Positions 9,203 to 16,829 of a stretch of DNA of 64,000 nt are shown piece after piece. Position 1 is the stretch's first letter. The number at the start of each line of letters is the position of its first letter. Origin of the DNA: Sphingobacterium yanglingense. Its GTDB lineage: Bacteria > Bacteroidota > Bacteroidia > Sphingobacteriales > Sphingobacteriaceae. Location of the stretch: the NCBI RefSeq assembly GCF_004363245.1, contig NZ_SNYV01000016.1:310001-374000 (forward strand), given 5' to 3'. The notes beneath the pieces were generated by a model. That model made no database searches and was not told the DNA's origin. It was given only the letters and a program-made list of their open reading frames with translations. The translations under genes were made by a program, and so were the position numbers.

Positions 9203-9616
9203 TTATTTAGTCCGTGTCCAGGTTTCAGACCTTCCAAACATGCTAATCCCTATGAATCCACGAATATCCAAAGCATCATTTCCCTTTAGTTTCATTTTGC
9301 AACTATATGTCTTACCACTTTTAGGGTCATAAATTTCTCCACCCTCATAAGAGGTGCCTTTTTTTGTAAAATTGTTAAGAATCACCACCCCATTTAAAGC
9401 ACGGGACCTCAGTTTTTCATCAGGATTTTGCGCGTCTTTCTTTGACTTATCCTTAACCAAATACAACTTCCCAAAAAATTTCCCGTTCGATTCATAAATC
9501 TCTACCTTCCCCTCCCCGCTGGGATTTAACCACGTCCCTACAATAGGATCCTTACTCTGTGCATAACATGTCATAGTAAACACTAGCGCAACAAAAGAAA
9601 ATAATAACTGTCTCAT
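9203..9616 (-). CDS. Secreted DUF2147 domain protein
   Basis: About 137 residues: a signal peptide (MRQLLFSF to CYAQS), then the whole DUF2147 pattern DPIVGTWLNPSGEGKVEIY, GEIYDPKSGKTYSCKM, LDIRGFIGISMFGRSETW. The family is a small lipocalin-like beta barrel, exported, with no established function. I chose the ATG at 9616 because the in-frame ATG 24 bases further upstream would put polar residues before the signal peptide. It stands alone on the minus strand. Confidence 0.88.
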   Translation of the reverse strand: MRQLLFSFVALVFTMTCYAQSKDPIVGTWLNPSGEGKVEIYESNGKFFGKLYLVKDKSKKDAQNPDEKLRSRALNGVVILNNFTKKGTSYEGGEIYDPKSGKTYSCKMKLKGNDALDIRGFIGISMFGRSETWTRTK

Positions 9617-9714
9617 AGTATAATTAAGTTTAAAATCCATATTAAAGATAATACATTTTTTCTATGCTCGCATAGCAAAGAAATATTTTAATTATCAGCC
9701 CTATAATTGGTCTT

Positions 9715-9743
9715 TTGCGACACCGCATTTGGCACTAATTTTG
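9715..9743 (+). promoter_or_regulatory. Canonical Bacteroidota promoter of the holin-like gene
   Basis: TTG at 9715-9717, an 18-base spacer, and TAATTTTG at 9736-9743. Both elements and the spacing match the -33/-7 consensus. The ATG lies 28 bases beyond. Confidence 0.7.
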
Positions 9744-9771
9744 AAGTCTGTTTACAAAAACAGGTACTATT

Positions 9772-10119
9772 ATGAGATTCATTATTTCCCTTTTATTGAC
9801 AGGACTGGTCGTTGCAATTGCAGCTTACATTATTCCTGGAGCACATGTTGAAGGTTTTGGATGGGCTATTGTCACTGGCTTGGTAATCGGTTTTGTAAAT
9901 GCTATAGTGGGCGGAGTATTAAGGCTATTTACCTTCCCTTTAAACTGGCTGACCTTCGGTCTAGTTTCATTCATAATCACCATTCTTATGATTATGCTAA
10001 GTGATTCCATCATGGGATCTAAGTTTGATGTAGATGGTTTTTGGAACGCGGCGCTGTTTGCCATCGTCGTTGCTATAATCGAGATGCTATTAGATAGCAT
10101 GTTAAGCCGAAAGAAATAA
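9772..10119 (+). CDS. Phage-holin-like (holin 4 superfamily) membrane protein
   Basis: 115 residues with four predicted membrane segments (about 2-20, 26-48, 55-78, 88-110) and the family signatures IPGAHVEGFGWAI and INAIVGGVLR-type (here VNAIVGGVLRLFTFPLNWLT). This is the widespread bacterial 'mycobacterial 4 TMS phage holin' superfamily; most members are chromosomal and not part of prophages, and no phage genes surround this one. It has its own canonical promoter. Role unknown. Confidence 0.88.
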   Translation: MRFIISLLLTGLVVAIAAYIIPGAHVEGFGWAIVTGLVIGFVNAIVGGVLRLFTFPLNWLTFGLVSFIITILMIMLSDSIMGSKFDVDGFWNAALFAIVVAIIEMLLDSMLSRKK

Positions 10120-10265
10120 ATCAAGATACAAAAAAAGCCCCCGTCTATTGTATGCAAGGGCTCTTGAGGTTAATATAGGGATGGAAAATCCTTTCGTATG
10201 ATGAATATTAATCTTTTCTAGAATGAGCAACAAATCTAACATATAGTCTACTTTTGACAGAATAT

Positions 10266-10294
10266 TTAGGGGGGGACAAATTAGGGACAATTTG
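10266..10294. repeat. Short G-rich direct repeat in intergenic DNA
   Basis: Two tandem units, GGGACAAATT (10273-10282) and GGGACAATTT (10284-10293), lie in the 260-base stretch between the holin-like gene and the PepSY gene. The same stretch has a weak AGCCC/GGGCT hairpin at 10136-10162 and an inverted repeat CTGATTAG-AG-CTAATCAG at 10303-10320. I see no gene in it. A recombination-site remnant is one possibility. Confidence 0.4.
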
Positions 10295-10325
10295 CAAAAA
10301 AGCTGATTAGAGCTAATCAGACAAT

Positions 10326-10363
10326 AAAAAAGCCTCTACGGAATGTTCTGTAGAGGCTTTTTT
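10326..10363. terminator. Terminator downstream of the PepSY gene
   Basis: A 14-bp perfect stem (AAAAAAGCCTCTAC and complement) with a 10-base loop. It is A/T-flanked on both sides and so works in both directions, 18 bases past the PepSY stop codon. Confidence 0.9.
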
Positions 10364-10380
10364 ATTAAGTTCAAACTATA

Positions 10381-11751
10381 CTATTTCTTCTTTTTCTTCA
10401 TCTTATTAATCCAAATCATCGTACCTGTAATTGGCAAAGAGGTGGCAATAAGACAAGCTATGAAGTATAAAAGTTTACTAAATGGCCCATAGATATCCCC
10501 AATATGCAATGCTTTAATTGATGCTGAGGCCCGCTGGTTAAATGGTTTGTCTCTGAAAATATCCTTTTCGAGTACCGCTCCACTATATTGATCCAACGTC
10601 AGTTTATCTCCTGCAGAAGGTGCGAAAAAACCTATACGATTCTTCGATACCGAAACTGTACCTACACTATCCTTTGCAAAATTTACTGTAATATCTCCAT
10701 CATAAGGCAACAGTTTATTGACTATCAAAATAGTCTCCTCAATAGTAAGAGGCTTTTTCCCATCCGTTGGCACCACAGAAACCAATGTCGGCTTATCTTC
10801 TTTAGGTGCATCTGGAGATTTATAGGTTCCCCAAGTCTTTTGCCATCCTTCCCTATACCATTCAAATGACCAAAAAGGTCCCGTCACCGACATTAGAAAC
10901 AGAATGATACAACTATAGAAACCCAGCGTATTATGCAAATCGTGATTAATACGTTTCCATCGAGCGGACCATTTTATCTTAAGACCATTCTTCCATCCTC
11001 TCATCTTAGCTGGAAACCAGATAATCATACCAGAGACTACCCCCAATAAAAATAGCAAAGTAGCTGTTCCAGTAATCCATGATCCCAGCTTACGGTTCTC
11101 CATCCCTTCTATAATGGGCTTTTCTACTTCATTCAGGAGTAGCCAACGGTGCAAACCGAACATCGTTTGCATCACAGCGGCTGTCTTCGTCTTCTCATCC
11201 GAAGGGTCACCAATAACCTGTCCTGTATACGGGTTTATGGCCATCTGATTGGCGCGAGGACCACGTCCACCAGCAGCTGGGGCGGCTTTTTTCTCTTTCC
11301 CAGCCCCCGCATTAGCCGCCTCGCCGGCCTTATTGGCATCTTTATCCGCCGACGCTACCCCATCACCCTTGGCAAGTTTGACTTCCGGGGCACCTGTATT
11401 AACCTCAGTCTTTTTATTTTCTTCCTTCTTTTTCGAATCGCCCTCTTCTTTTTTAGGCTTACTATATAATGCAAATATCGTTTTATCTGTATCAAAAGGA
11501 ACTTTTACCCCAACAACCTTTCCCTTTATAGACGTCTTAGCCTGCTTAATAAGGGTATCCACATTTTGTTTATCTCCCTCTGGAGTTACTTTGTAATATT
11601 GCGGTATAGCTGCCTCTCGAAGTTCTGTATTATAAGTATAGACAGTTCCTGTCAGACAGACAATCAGTACGACAATACCAGAAATCAATCCGCCCCATAG
11701 GTGGATATCGTTAAAAAATTTGCGAATCTTAGGCCAATTGGATGAAGACAT
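10381..11751 (-). CDS. PepSY-associated membrane protein of an iron-uptake locus (XusC-like)
   Basis: 456 residues of the PepSY_TM type: a first membrane helix after WPKIRKFFNDIHLWGG, a periplasmic PepSY region, then three more helices, with conserved LHRWLL, HDLHNTLGFY and LHIGDIYG histidines that may carry haem. Such proteins are thought to reduce or release iron at the inner membrane. A lysine/alanine/glycine-rich low-complexity stretch (about residues 99-167; bases 11251-11457) interrupts the periplasmic domain. I chose the ATG at 11751 because a TTG at 11769 would lie inside the -7 box. Downstream of the DUF4374 gene but with its own promoter and operator. Confidence 0.88.
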   Translation of the reverse strand: MSSSNWPKIRKFFNDIHLWGGLISGIVVLIVCLTGTVYTYNTELREAAIPQYYKVTPEGDKQNVDTLIKQAKTSIKGKVVGVKVPFDTDKTIFALYSKPKKEEGDSKKKEENKKTEVNTGAPEVKLAKGDGVASADKDANKAGEAANAGAGKEKKAAPAAGGRGPRANQMAINPYTGQVIGDPSDEKTKTAAVMQTMFGLHRWLLLNEVEKPIIEGMENRKLGSWITGTATLLFLLGVVSGMIIWFPAKMRGWKNGLKIKWSARWKRINHDLHNTLGFYSCIILFLMSVTGPFWSFEWYREGWQKTWGTYKSPDAPKEDKPTLVSVVPTDGKKPLTIEETILIVNKLLPYDGDITVNFAKDSVGTVSVSKNRIGFFAPSAGDKLTLDQYSGAVLEKDIFRDKPFNQRASASIKALHIGDIYGPFSKLLYFIACLIATSLPITGTMIWINKMKKKKK

Positions 11752-11765
11752 ATTATTTATTTTTT

Positions 11766-11794
11766 GCAAATATATTATTTATCCTTAGTCTAAA
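11766..11794 (-). promoter_or_regulatory. Promoter and candidate iron operator of the PepSY gene
   Basis: The minus-strand -7 box TATATTTG is at 11766-11773, 14 bases before the ATG at 11751. Immediately upstream, TTTATC-CTTAG-TCTAAA (11778-11794) has one perfect and one partial arm of the TTTAGA-N5-TCTAAA repeat. Confidence 0.5.
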
Positions 11795-11807
11795 TAATAT
11801 TTAGTAA

Positions 11808-11842
11808 AAAAAGGACCCTAAGTAAAACTTAAAGTCCTTTTT
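11808..11842 (-). terminator. Terminator after the DUF4374 gene
   Basis: The arms AAAAAGGAC and GTCCTTTTT (9 bp), with an inner TAAGT/ACTTA stem, lie 16 bases past the DUF4374 stop codon and before the PepSY promoter. They split the receptor-lipoprotein pair from the PepSY gene. Confidence 0.7.
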
Positions 11843-11858
11843 ATATTGTATTTAGATT

Positions 11859-13271
11859 TTAGTAAGCGCCGATGTAAAAACTACCTGACTGATTCTTCAA
11901 TCTTGCTCCTTTTGTAACCGCTTTTGTCTTATAATTTATGACATACAAGTTACCATCCACACCATTCGGAGTCATAGGTACATAAATATTATCTCCAATT
12001 ACTCCGATGTTTTGAAACTGTCCAAATGTACCTGTGATAGCTGTTATGCCCTGTGCTTCGTTTGCAGAACGACCAGAAAAACCAATATCACTTTGATTTT
12101 CTGTTGTCAAGCGAGTTGCCTTTCTTTCATTCAAGTCAACAAGCGCTAGGTAACCGCCATCAACTTTCGATTCAGTATATAACACAATAGCGACACCATC
12201 TTTAATATACTTCCAAGCCCTAATAGCAACACTATTACTTGTTCCTAACGCAGTTTTCAAATCAAAATTATAATCATTATCATACTGATTTGTAGACTTG
12301 TTAATACGTAAAATCTGGGAACCAGAAGTTGCTGTTGCCTGGTAAACGTTTCCATCGGTTCCTACATACTGTGTCATTGTACGATAAGAATGATTATTGA
12401 CCTTACTTACGACAGCATCAGCATATATTAATTTAGGATTAGCTAGAGATGGATAATCTACTACCAAAGTAACGGTTCCTAATTCTCTATTTCCAGTACT
12501 CCACGTCTGAACATTATCCTTAATACCCGATTTTTTTGTCACATCGGTTCTAGTCAAATTACAACCAATGAAGACTTTGGTCTTCGTTGCATTAACAATT
12601 GGTACGTCAATACGACCAATCTGATAACCTGCTTTCGTCTGTTCTGCAGTAAAAGGAATTGTAAATTCAGTTTGACGCGTTACCTGAGGATCATTCAGAT
12701 CCATAATTGCTATTTTGGCGGTGCTAGTTACGTCAACAAAATCTGCACCAGCTCCCTCGGCCGACGCTTTGATTGTAGCAGAAGCGTAGACTCCTATACC
12801 CACCCCCTCAGCAGCAACTACCCATCGAGGAGCTGTACCAAGAATAGGTTCGGTATTCATTTCTTCACGTGTATCGGTAAAAACTTTACCACCGTCGACG
12901 CGGTATTTATTAAAAATACCTCCATCTGTACCCGTATACTGTATATTGTATAAAAAATTACCATTTGTAGACCCTTGTACCCGTGCTGTACGTTGTGAAC
13001 GAAGCGGATAGCCGCTACTATAAACATTCACTTCAAAATTTGGGTTAATAGCTTCCTCAGGCGTAATTGCAAACGCCATAGTTCCTCCATTTCCAGCAGT
13101 ACCTTTATCATCAGGGAATGCTCCTGTCAACGTAATATATTTCCTAGGTTGATTGTCCGGGCCTGACGGTTCTAAGCCCCCATTTGGCCCATCACTTTTT
13201 TTACATCCCGCTAGTGCCCCCATAGTAATCACTGCTCCTACAGCTAATGAGGTGAATAATCTCGTTTTCAT
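11859..13271 (-). CDS. DUF4374 surface lipoprotein (XusB-like)
   Basis: 470 residues with a lipoprotein signal (MKTRLFTSL to GALAGC, Cys22) followed by KKSDGP. The mature part fits the DUF4374 family, a beta-propeller-like lipoprotein. In Bacteroides thetaiotaomicron the DUF4374 protein XusB binds ferric enterobactin and is encoded beside the TonB receptor XusA and the PepSY protein XusC; the same gene order occurs here. Three bases separate it from the receptor gene upstream, so the two are cotranscribed. Family assignment is firm; the siderophore or iron ligand is inferred. Confidence 0.9.
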   Translation of the reverse strand: MKTRLFTSLAVGAVITMGALAGCKKSDGPNGGLEPSGPDNQPRKYITLTGAFPDDKGTAGNGGTMAFAITPEEAINPNFEVNVYSSGYPLRSQRTARVQGSTNGNFLYNIQYTGTDGGIFNKYRVDGGKVFTDTREEMNTEPILGTAPRWVVAAEGVGIGVYASATIKASAEGAGADFVDVTSTAKIAIMDLNDPQVTRQTEFTIPFTAEQTKAGYQIGRIDVPIVNATKTKVFIGCNLTRTDVTKKSGIKDNVQTWSTGNRELGTVTLVVDYPSLANPKLIYADAVVSKVNNHSYRTMTQYVGTDGNVYQATATSGSQILRINKSTNQYDNDYNFDLKTALGTSNSVAIRAWKYIKDGVAIVLYTESKVDGGYLALVDLNERKATRLTTENQSDIGFSGRSANEAQGITAITGTFGQFQNIGVIGDNIYVPMTPNGVDGNLYVINYKTKAVTKGARLKNQSGSFYIGAY

Positions 13272-13274
13272 ATG

Positions 13275-15731
13275 CTATTTAATAAAGTTATTTAATGTAT
13301 AATTCAATTTAATATAAAATGCTCTGCCTGGTTTTTGGACACCAAAATTGTCATATACTTCCGCATTAAACACATTTTTCCCATCCAAACTTACGACTAC
13401 GTTTCCCTTTGGAAAACGATAGCTTGCTCCAAAATCATGTGCAAATTGAGTTGGTGTCGTAAACCACTCTGACTCGATCCATATGGTACTAAACGGTGCA
13501 ACATACCCCATGTTATAATGAAGATTCACCACTGATTTTTTTTGAAATATATTATTTAACCGATATTGAACATTTGCATTCATTGTAAAGAAAGGTTCAT
13601 TAGGTACTTGAAGATTATATAGACTGTGTGGGTTTCCTCTTTCATCTTCTTTCACTTTGAATAGCGAATTGAACTTCGAAAAGTTAACCATTGCATTCAA
13701 TTTATTGCTATAGATATAGTTAATCTCTCCCTCAAAACCTAATGTCTGGGTTCTAGGCAAGTTCACAAATTGACTTACTTGTATGTCTTCAACTTGGTTT
13801 TCTCGTCCTTCAATAATAGGATCTACACGAGTCTGGAGGATAATTTTTTCATAACCATTACGCCAAAATGCATTTGCGTAGAAACTCAACTTATGATCCG
13901 AAAATTCTAGGAAGCCATAACGTCCTCCCAAATTATAGTTTACAGCTACCTCAGGCAAAATCCCTGCATTGGGAAGTAGATTGTTCTCCGGCTCGCCATA
14001 CAAGTGTCGCTCAGTAGGCATAATAAAAGACTTCTCTGCGGACAAAATAATAAAACCATCCTTAATCGCTTGATAAGATAAAGTCGCTCCAAAGCCTTTA
14101 TTATCTCTGGTTGAGGTGCTTTGTTCATAGTTCATCACCCCATTTTCAAGCGCCGTAGGTTGTAGACTCTTAGTCTTGGTTAATCCATACTTCCCAAAAA
14201 CATTTGTTCGGAGCTTATTATCAAAAGTCTCCATCTCATAATTCAAAGCCCAAATGTTTGTCCATATATCATTTTGCGTTACCCATTTGTCTTTTTCAGG
14301 ATTAAGCAAATCCTTATCATCTCGGGTTGTTTTTTCGAACTTATGATTCAGTGATAGACGATGACCAGGTAAAAAAAGATAAGCCAAATTAGTCCGAACA
14401 TTCGATATCGTACGATCAATATCATTCATCACCGCATCCCCTTGTTGTCCTTTCCCTGGCATATGAGGGAAGGGCTTCACTTCTCCATTTTCATTTGGTG
14501 GAGCCATCAACAATGTACCGTCCCAATTATACAACTGACTCACGGTATCTTGGAGATACGTGTTTCGTTTACTGTGGACAGCATTCAGGTTGAGCGATAG
14601 TCCGTCTACAAAAAGGTCACGCTTACTATAATTCACGCTAAAAACATGCGCCTGATATTCATTGAATCGACCAAAATAGGGTCTAGTCATGGTGATTCCA
14701 TGTGGAATATCTTTATAAGAATCAGACACATTATAACCTACGAAAAATTGGTCCGCCCAGGATACATCTGTGAATCCTAACTCAAAACGTCCACCAATAG
14801 TCTCAAATTTATCATTTGGTCGCTTAGTACGATAATACCTTTCCACACGTGCATTAGGCAATGTATATTTAGAGAACTTGCCCCACATTTCATAATTATT
14901 GTCCGAATGACTGTAAAACCCTGAAGCTCTAACGGTCAAACCATTCTTTTGATTACGATACAATCCACCGACATCAGCTCGATACGTATTAAAAGAACCG
15001 TAAGATACAGCCGCGGATAAATTATTCGCAGAAGCGTCTTTTTTCATAATGACATTTATAGCTCCACCAACATAATTACCACTTAGATGAGACGGCAAAA
15101 CACCCTTATACACTTCTATACGCTCAATCATAGCAGGAGGAATATTGTTAAGATTAAAGGATGAACCATAAGTAGAAATCTCAATCCCATCTAAAAACAA
15201 CCCTATGGTACTCCCTGACATGCCATTTAGATTATACTCAATGGGCGATCCCTCACCTCCATTTTGACGAACACGCACCCCTACTGCTCGATCCAACAAT
15301 TCATTTGTGGTCAAATTTCTTAAAGAAGCTTCCTTAGTTTCGATGATAGAGACCGCAAATCCGGAGGTCTCTACCTCCCGTTTTGCAGTATTACGTGTTA
15401 CTTTTACCTCGTCCAAAGATACATCGCCCTTTTCTCCCACATGTATGTGTAAATCAGGATAATCTTTGTTCACATCAATTTTCAACGTCTTCGTTTCTAT
15501 TTCTACGGAAGAAATCGATAAGGTATACTTTCCTTGTGGGACAGTAGAGAACGAATAGCGTCCCTGCTCATTCGTAATAGACACTAAGGATGTACCATTA
15601 ATCTTAACCGTAACATGAGATATCGGTTCGCCACTTTCTTTATGTACTTTACCATTTACGGAGAATGTTTTTTGTGCAAATACCGAAGTCACAAGAACTA
15701 CGAAAAACAACGACAGGTAAATTTGTTTCAT
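13275..15731 (-). CDS. TonB-dependent outer membrane receptor, iron type (XusA-like)
   Basis: 818 residues: signal peptide (MKQIYLSLFF to SVFA), a carboxypeptidase-regulatory-like domain (about 20-110), a plug domain with VSLDEVKVT and ERIEVYKGVLPSHLSGNYVGGAINV, and a beta barrel ending in an aromatic-rich strand. It imports a ferric ligand with energy from TonB. First gene of the set with the DUF4374 lipoprotein, and divergent from an AraC regulator across an 88-base region holding two operator-like repeats. The exact ligand is unknown; a xenosiderophore is inferred from synteny. Confidence 0.92.
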   Translation of the reverse strand: MKQIYLSLFFVVLVTSVFAQKTFSVNGKVHKESGEPISHVTVKINGTSLVSITNEQGRYSFSTVPQGKYTLSISSVEIETKTLKIDVNKDYPDLHIHVGEKGDVSLDEVKVTRNTAKREVETSGFAVSIIETKEASLRNLTTNELLDRAVGVRVRQNGGEGSPIEYNLNGMSGSTIGLFLDGIEISTYGSSFNLNNIPPAMIERIEVYKGVLPSHLSGNYVGGAINVIMKKDASANNLSAAVSYGSFNTYRADVGGLYRNQKNGLTVRASGFYSHSDNNYEMWGKFSKYTLPNARVERYYRTKRPNDKFETIGGRFELGFTDVSWADQFFVGYNVSDSYKDIPHGITMTRPYFGRFNEYQAHVFSVNYSKRDLFVDGLSLNLNAVHSKRNTYLQDTVSQLYNWDGTLLMAPPNENGEVKPFPHMPGKGQQGDAVMNDIDRTISNVRTNLAYLFLPGHRLSLNHKFEKTTRDDKDLLNPEKDKWVTQNDIWTNIWALNYEMETFDNKLRTNVFGKYGLTKTKSLQPTALENGVMNYEQSTSTRDNKGFGATLSYQAIKDGFIILSAEKSFIMPTERHLYGEPENNLLPNAGILPEVAVNYNLGGRYGFLEFSDHKLSFYANAFWRNGYEKIILQTRVDPIIEGRENQVEDIQVSQFVNLPRTQTLGFEGEINYIYSNKLNAMVNFSKFNSLFKVKEDERGNPHSLYNLQVPNEPFFTMNANVQYRLNNIFQKKSVVNLHYNMGYVAPFSTIWIESEWFTTPTQFAHDFGASYRFPKGNVVVSLDGKNVFNAEVYDNFGVQKPGRAFYIKLNYTLNNFIK

Positions 15732-15749
15732 TATCTCAGATTAATAGTC

Positions 15750-15812
15750 TACTTTTGCTTTTAGAACAAGTCTAAATAAAACCTTGCGCTGCAAATCTAG
15801 AATTATTCTAAA
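15750..15812. promoter_or_regulatory. Divergent promoter region with two iron-type operators
   Basis: For the AraC gene (plus): -7 box TACTTTTG at 15750-15757, followed by the perfect inverted repeat TTTAGA-ACAAG-TCTAAA (15760-15776) over the expected start point. For the receptor (minus): -7 box TAGATTTG at 15792-15799, overlapped by TCTAGA-ATTAT-TCTAAA (15796-15812). The layout suits repression of both promoters by one regulator. That the regulator is Fur-like is an inference. Confidence 0.6.
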
Positions 15813-15819
15813 CAATAAA

Positions 15820-16773
15820 ATGACGGAATCGGGAAAAAAAGCTTCAAATTTAGAAATCGTAGATTTCCAATCCCCTGCGTCTACCTCGTATCCTTTGAAC
15901 TGCATCTCTTTTGATATTCACTACGCTTTATTAAATGAGACTACCAATCAAGAATTGTCTAGCCCAATAGATGGGTTTATAAACATTCTCTACCCTGTTC
16001 AGGATAATAGTTGTATCTGTCCCTATTTTCTAAAAAAACAATCTTATGTAATTCGAGGAGGAGAAAATGTCATACACCCTGTCAAAAAAGGGGAAACACT
16101 CGAGTGGAAGAATATCTATCAAGACAATCTTGCTATTGTATTATTCATTTCTCACGAGATACTCAGTGATTTTAGAATAAAGTTTGAGCAAAATAGTCTA
16201 CGTTTTAGCTCCGGTCTATTGACCAGTAGTGACAACCGTACACGTTGGCTTGTCAACCAACTGATAGACTATATACATCACGACAACTATTTGAACCGCT
16301 TACGTATACAGGCTCTGTTAATTGATATTATCGTCCATCAAATCGAAGGGTTATACGCGGAGAATGAAAAGCACGAAATTATACCCAACAAAAGCCACTA
16401 TGACAAAATAGTTCTCGCACGGAACCTCATTCATCAAGATCTTTCAAAAAACTACACTATCCCTGAGTTGGCAAAGTATGTAGGCACCAACGAGCAATAC
16501 CTAAAAAAACACTTCAAACAGTATTTTGGTAAAACAGTGATGAGCTATATCACGGAAAAGAAAATGGAACACGCCAAGGAGCTGATTTTAACGGGAGATT
16601 ATCGTGTGTCCGATGTCGCACAGATGACCGGCTACAAGCATTCCACACACTTCACATCTGCCTTCAAGAAATACTTCGGAATTATCCCCAATTCCCTAAG
16701 GTACACCTTTCTAATCGCAAATGAAGGAGCTCGCATCCTATCTGAATTTGACAGTTTCATAAATATATTATAA
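15820..16773 (+). CDS. AraC-family transcriptional regulator of the adjacent receptor locus
   Basis: 317 residues. The C-terminal ~100 residues form the double helix-turn-helix of the AraC family (DLSKNYTIPELAKYVGTN, then GDYRVSDVAQMTGYKHSTHF and the closing FKKYFGIIPNSLR). The N-terminal part is an unrecognised sensing domain. Genes like this beside siderophore receptors usually activate the receptor when its ligand is present. I chose the ATG at 15820; a TTG at 15784 would place operator sequence inside the coding region. The promoter overlaps a TTTAGA-N5-TCTAAA site, so the regulator itself is probably iron-controlled. Confidence 0.92.
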   Translation: MTESGKKASNLEIVDFQSPASTSYPLNCISFDIHYALLNETTNQELSSPIDGFINILYPVQDNSCICPYFLKKQSYVIRGGENVIHPVKKGETLEWKNIYQDNLAIVLFISHEILSDFRIKFEQNSLRFSSGLLTSSDNRTRWLVNQLIDYIHHDNYLNRLRIQALLIDIIVHQIEGLYAENEKHEIIPNKSHYDKIVLARNLIHQDLSKNYTIPELAKYVGTNEQYLKKHFKQYFGKTVMSYITEKKMEHAKELILTGDYRVSDVAQMTGYKHSTHFTSAFKKYFGIIPNSLRYTFLIANEGARILSEFDSFINIL

Positions 16774-16774
16774 T

Positions 16775-16811
16775 AAAAAAGGCTTCCATTTAGTTATGAA
16801 AGCCTTTTTTT
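16775..16811. terminator. Bidirectional terminator between araC-type gene and receptor
   Basis: The arms AAAAAAGGCTT and AAGCCTTTTTT lie between convergent genes: two bases after the regulator's stop codon and 18 bases from the receptor's. Confidence 0.9.
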
Positions 16812-16829
16812 ATGATATAAAACCGTAAC

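Noticed and set aside
9772-10119. Holin-like gene as evidence of a prophage
   Set aside because: The superfamily is common on chromosomes, and no lysis, structural or integrase genes are nearby.
10636-11596. Plus-strand frames opposite the PepSY gene, including a Pro/Ala-rich one
   Set aside because: They mirror the low-complexity Lys/Ala/Gly stretch of the real gene, and no start signal or family match is seen.
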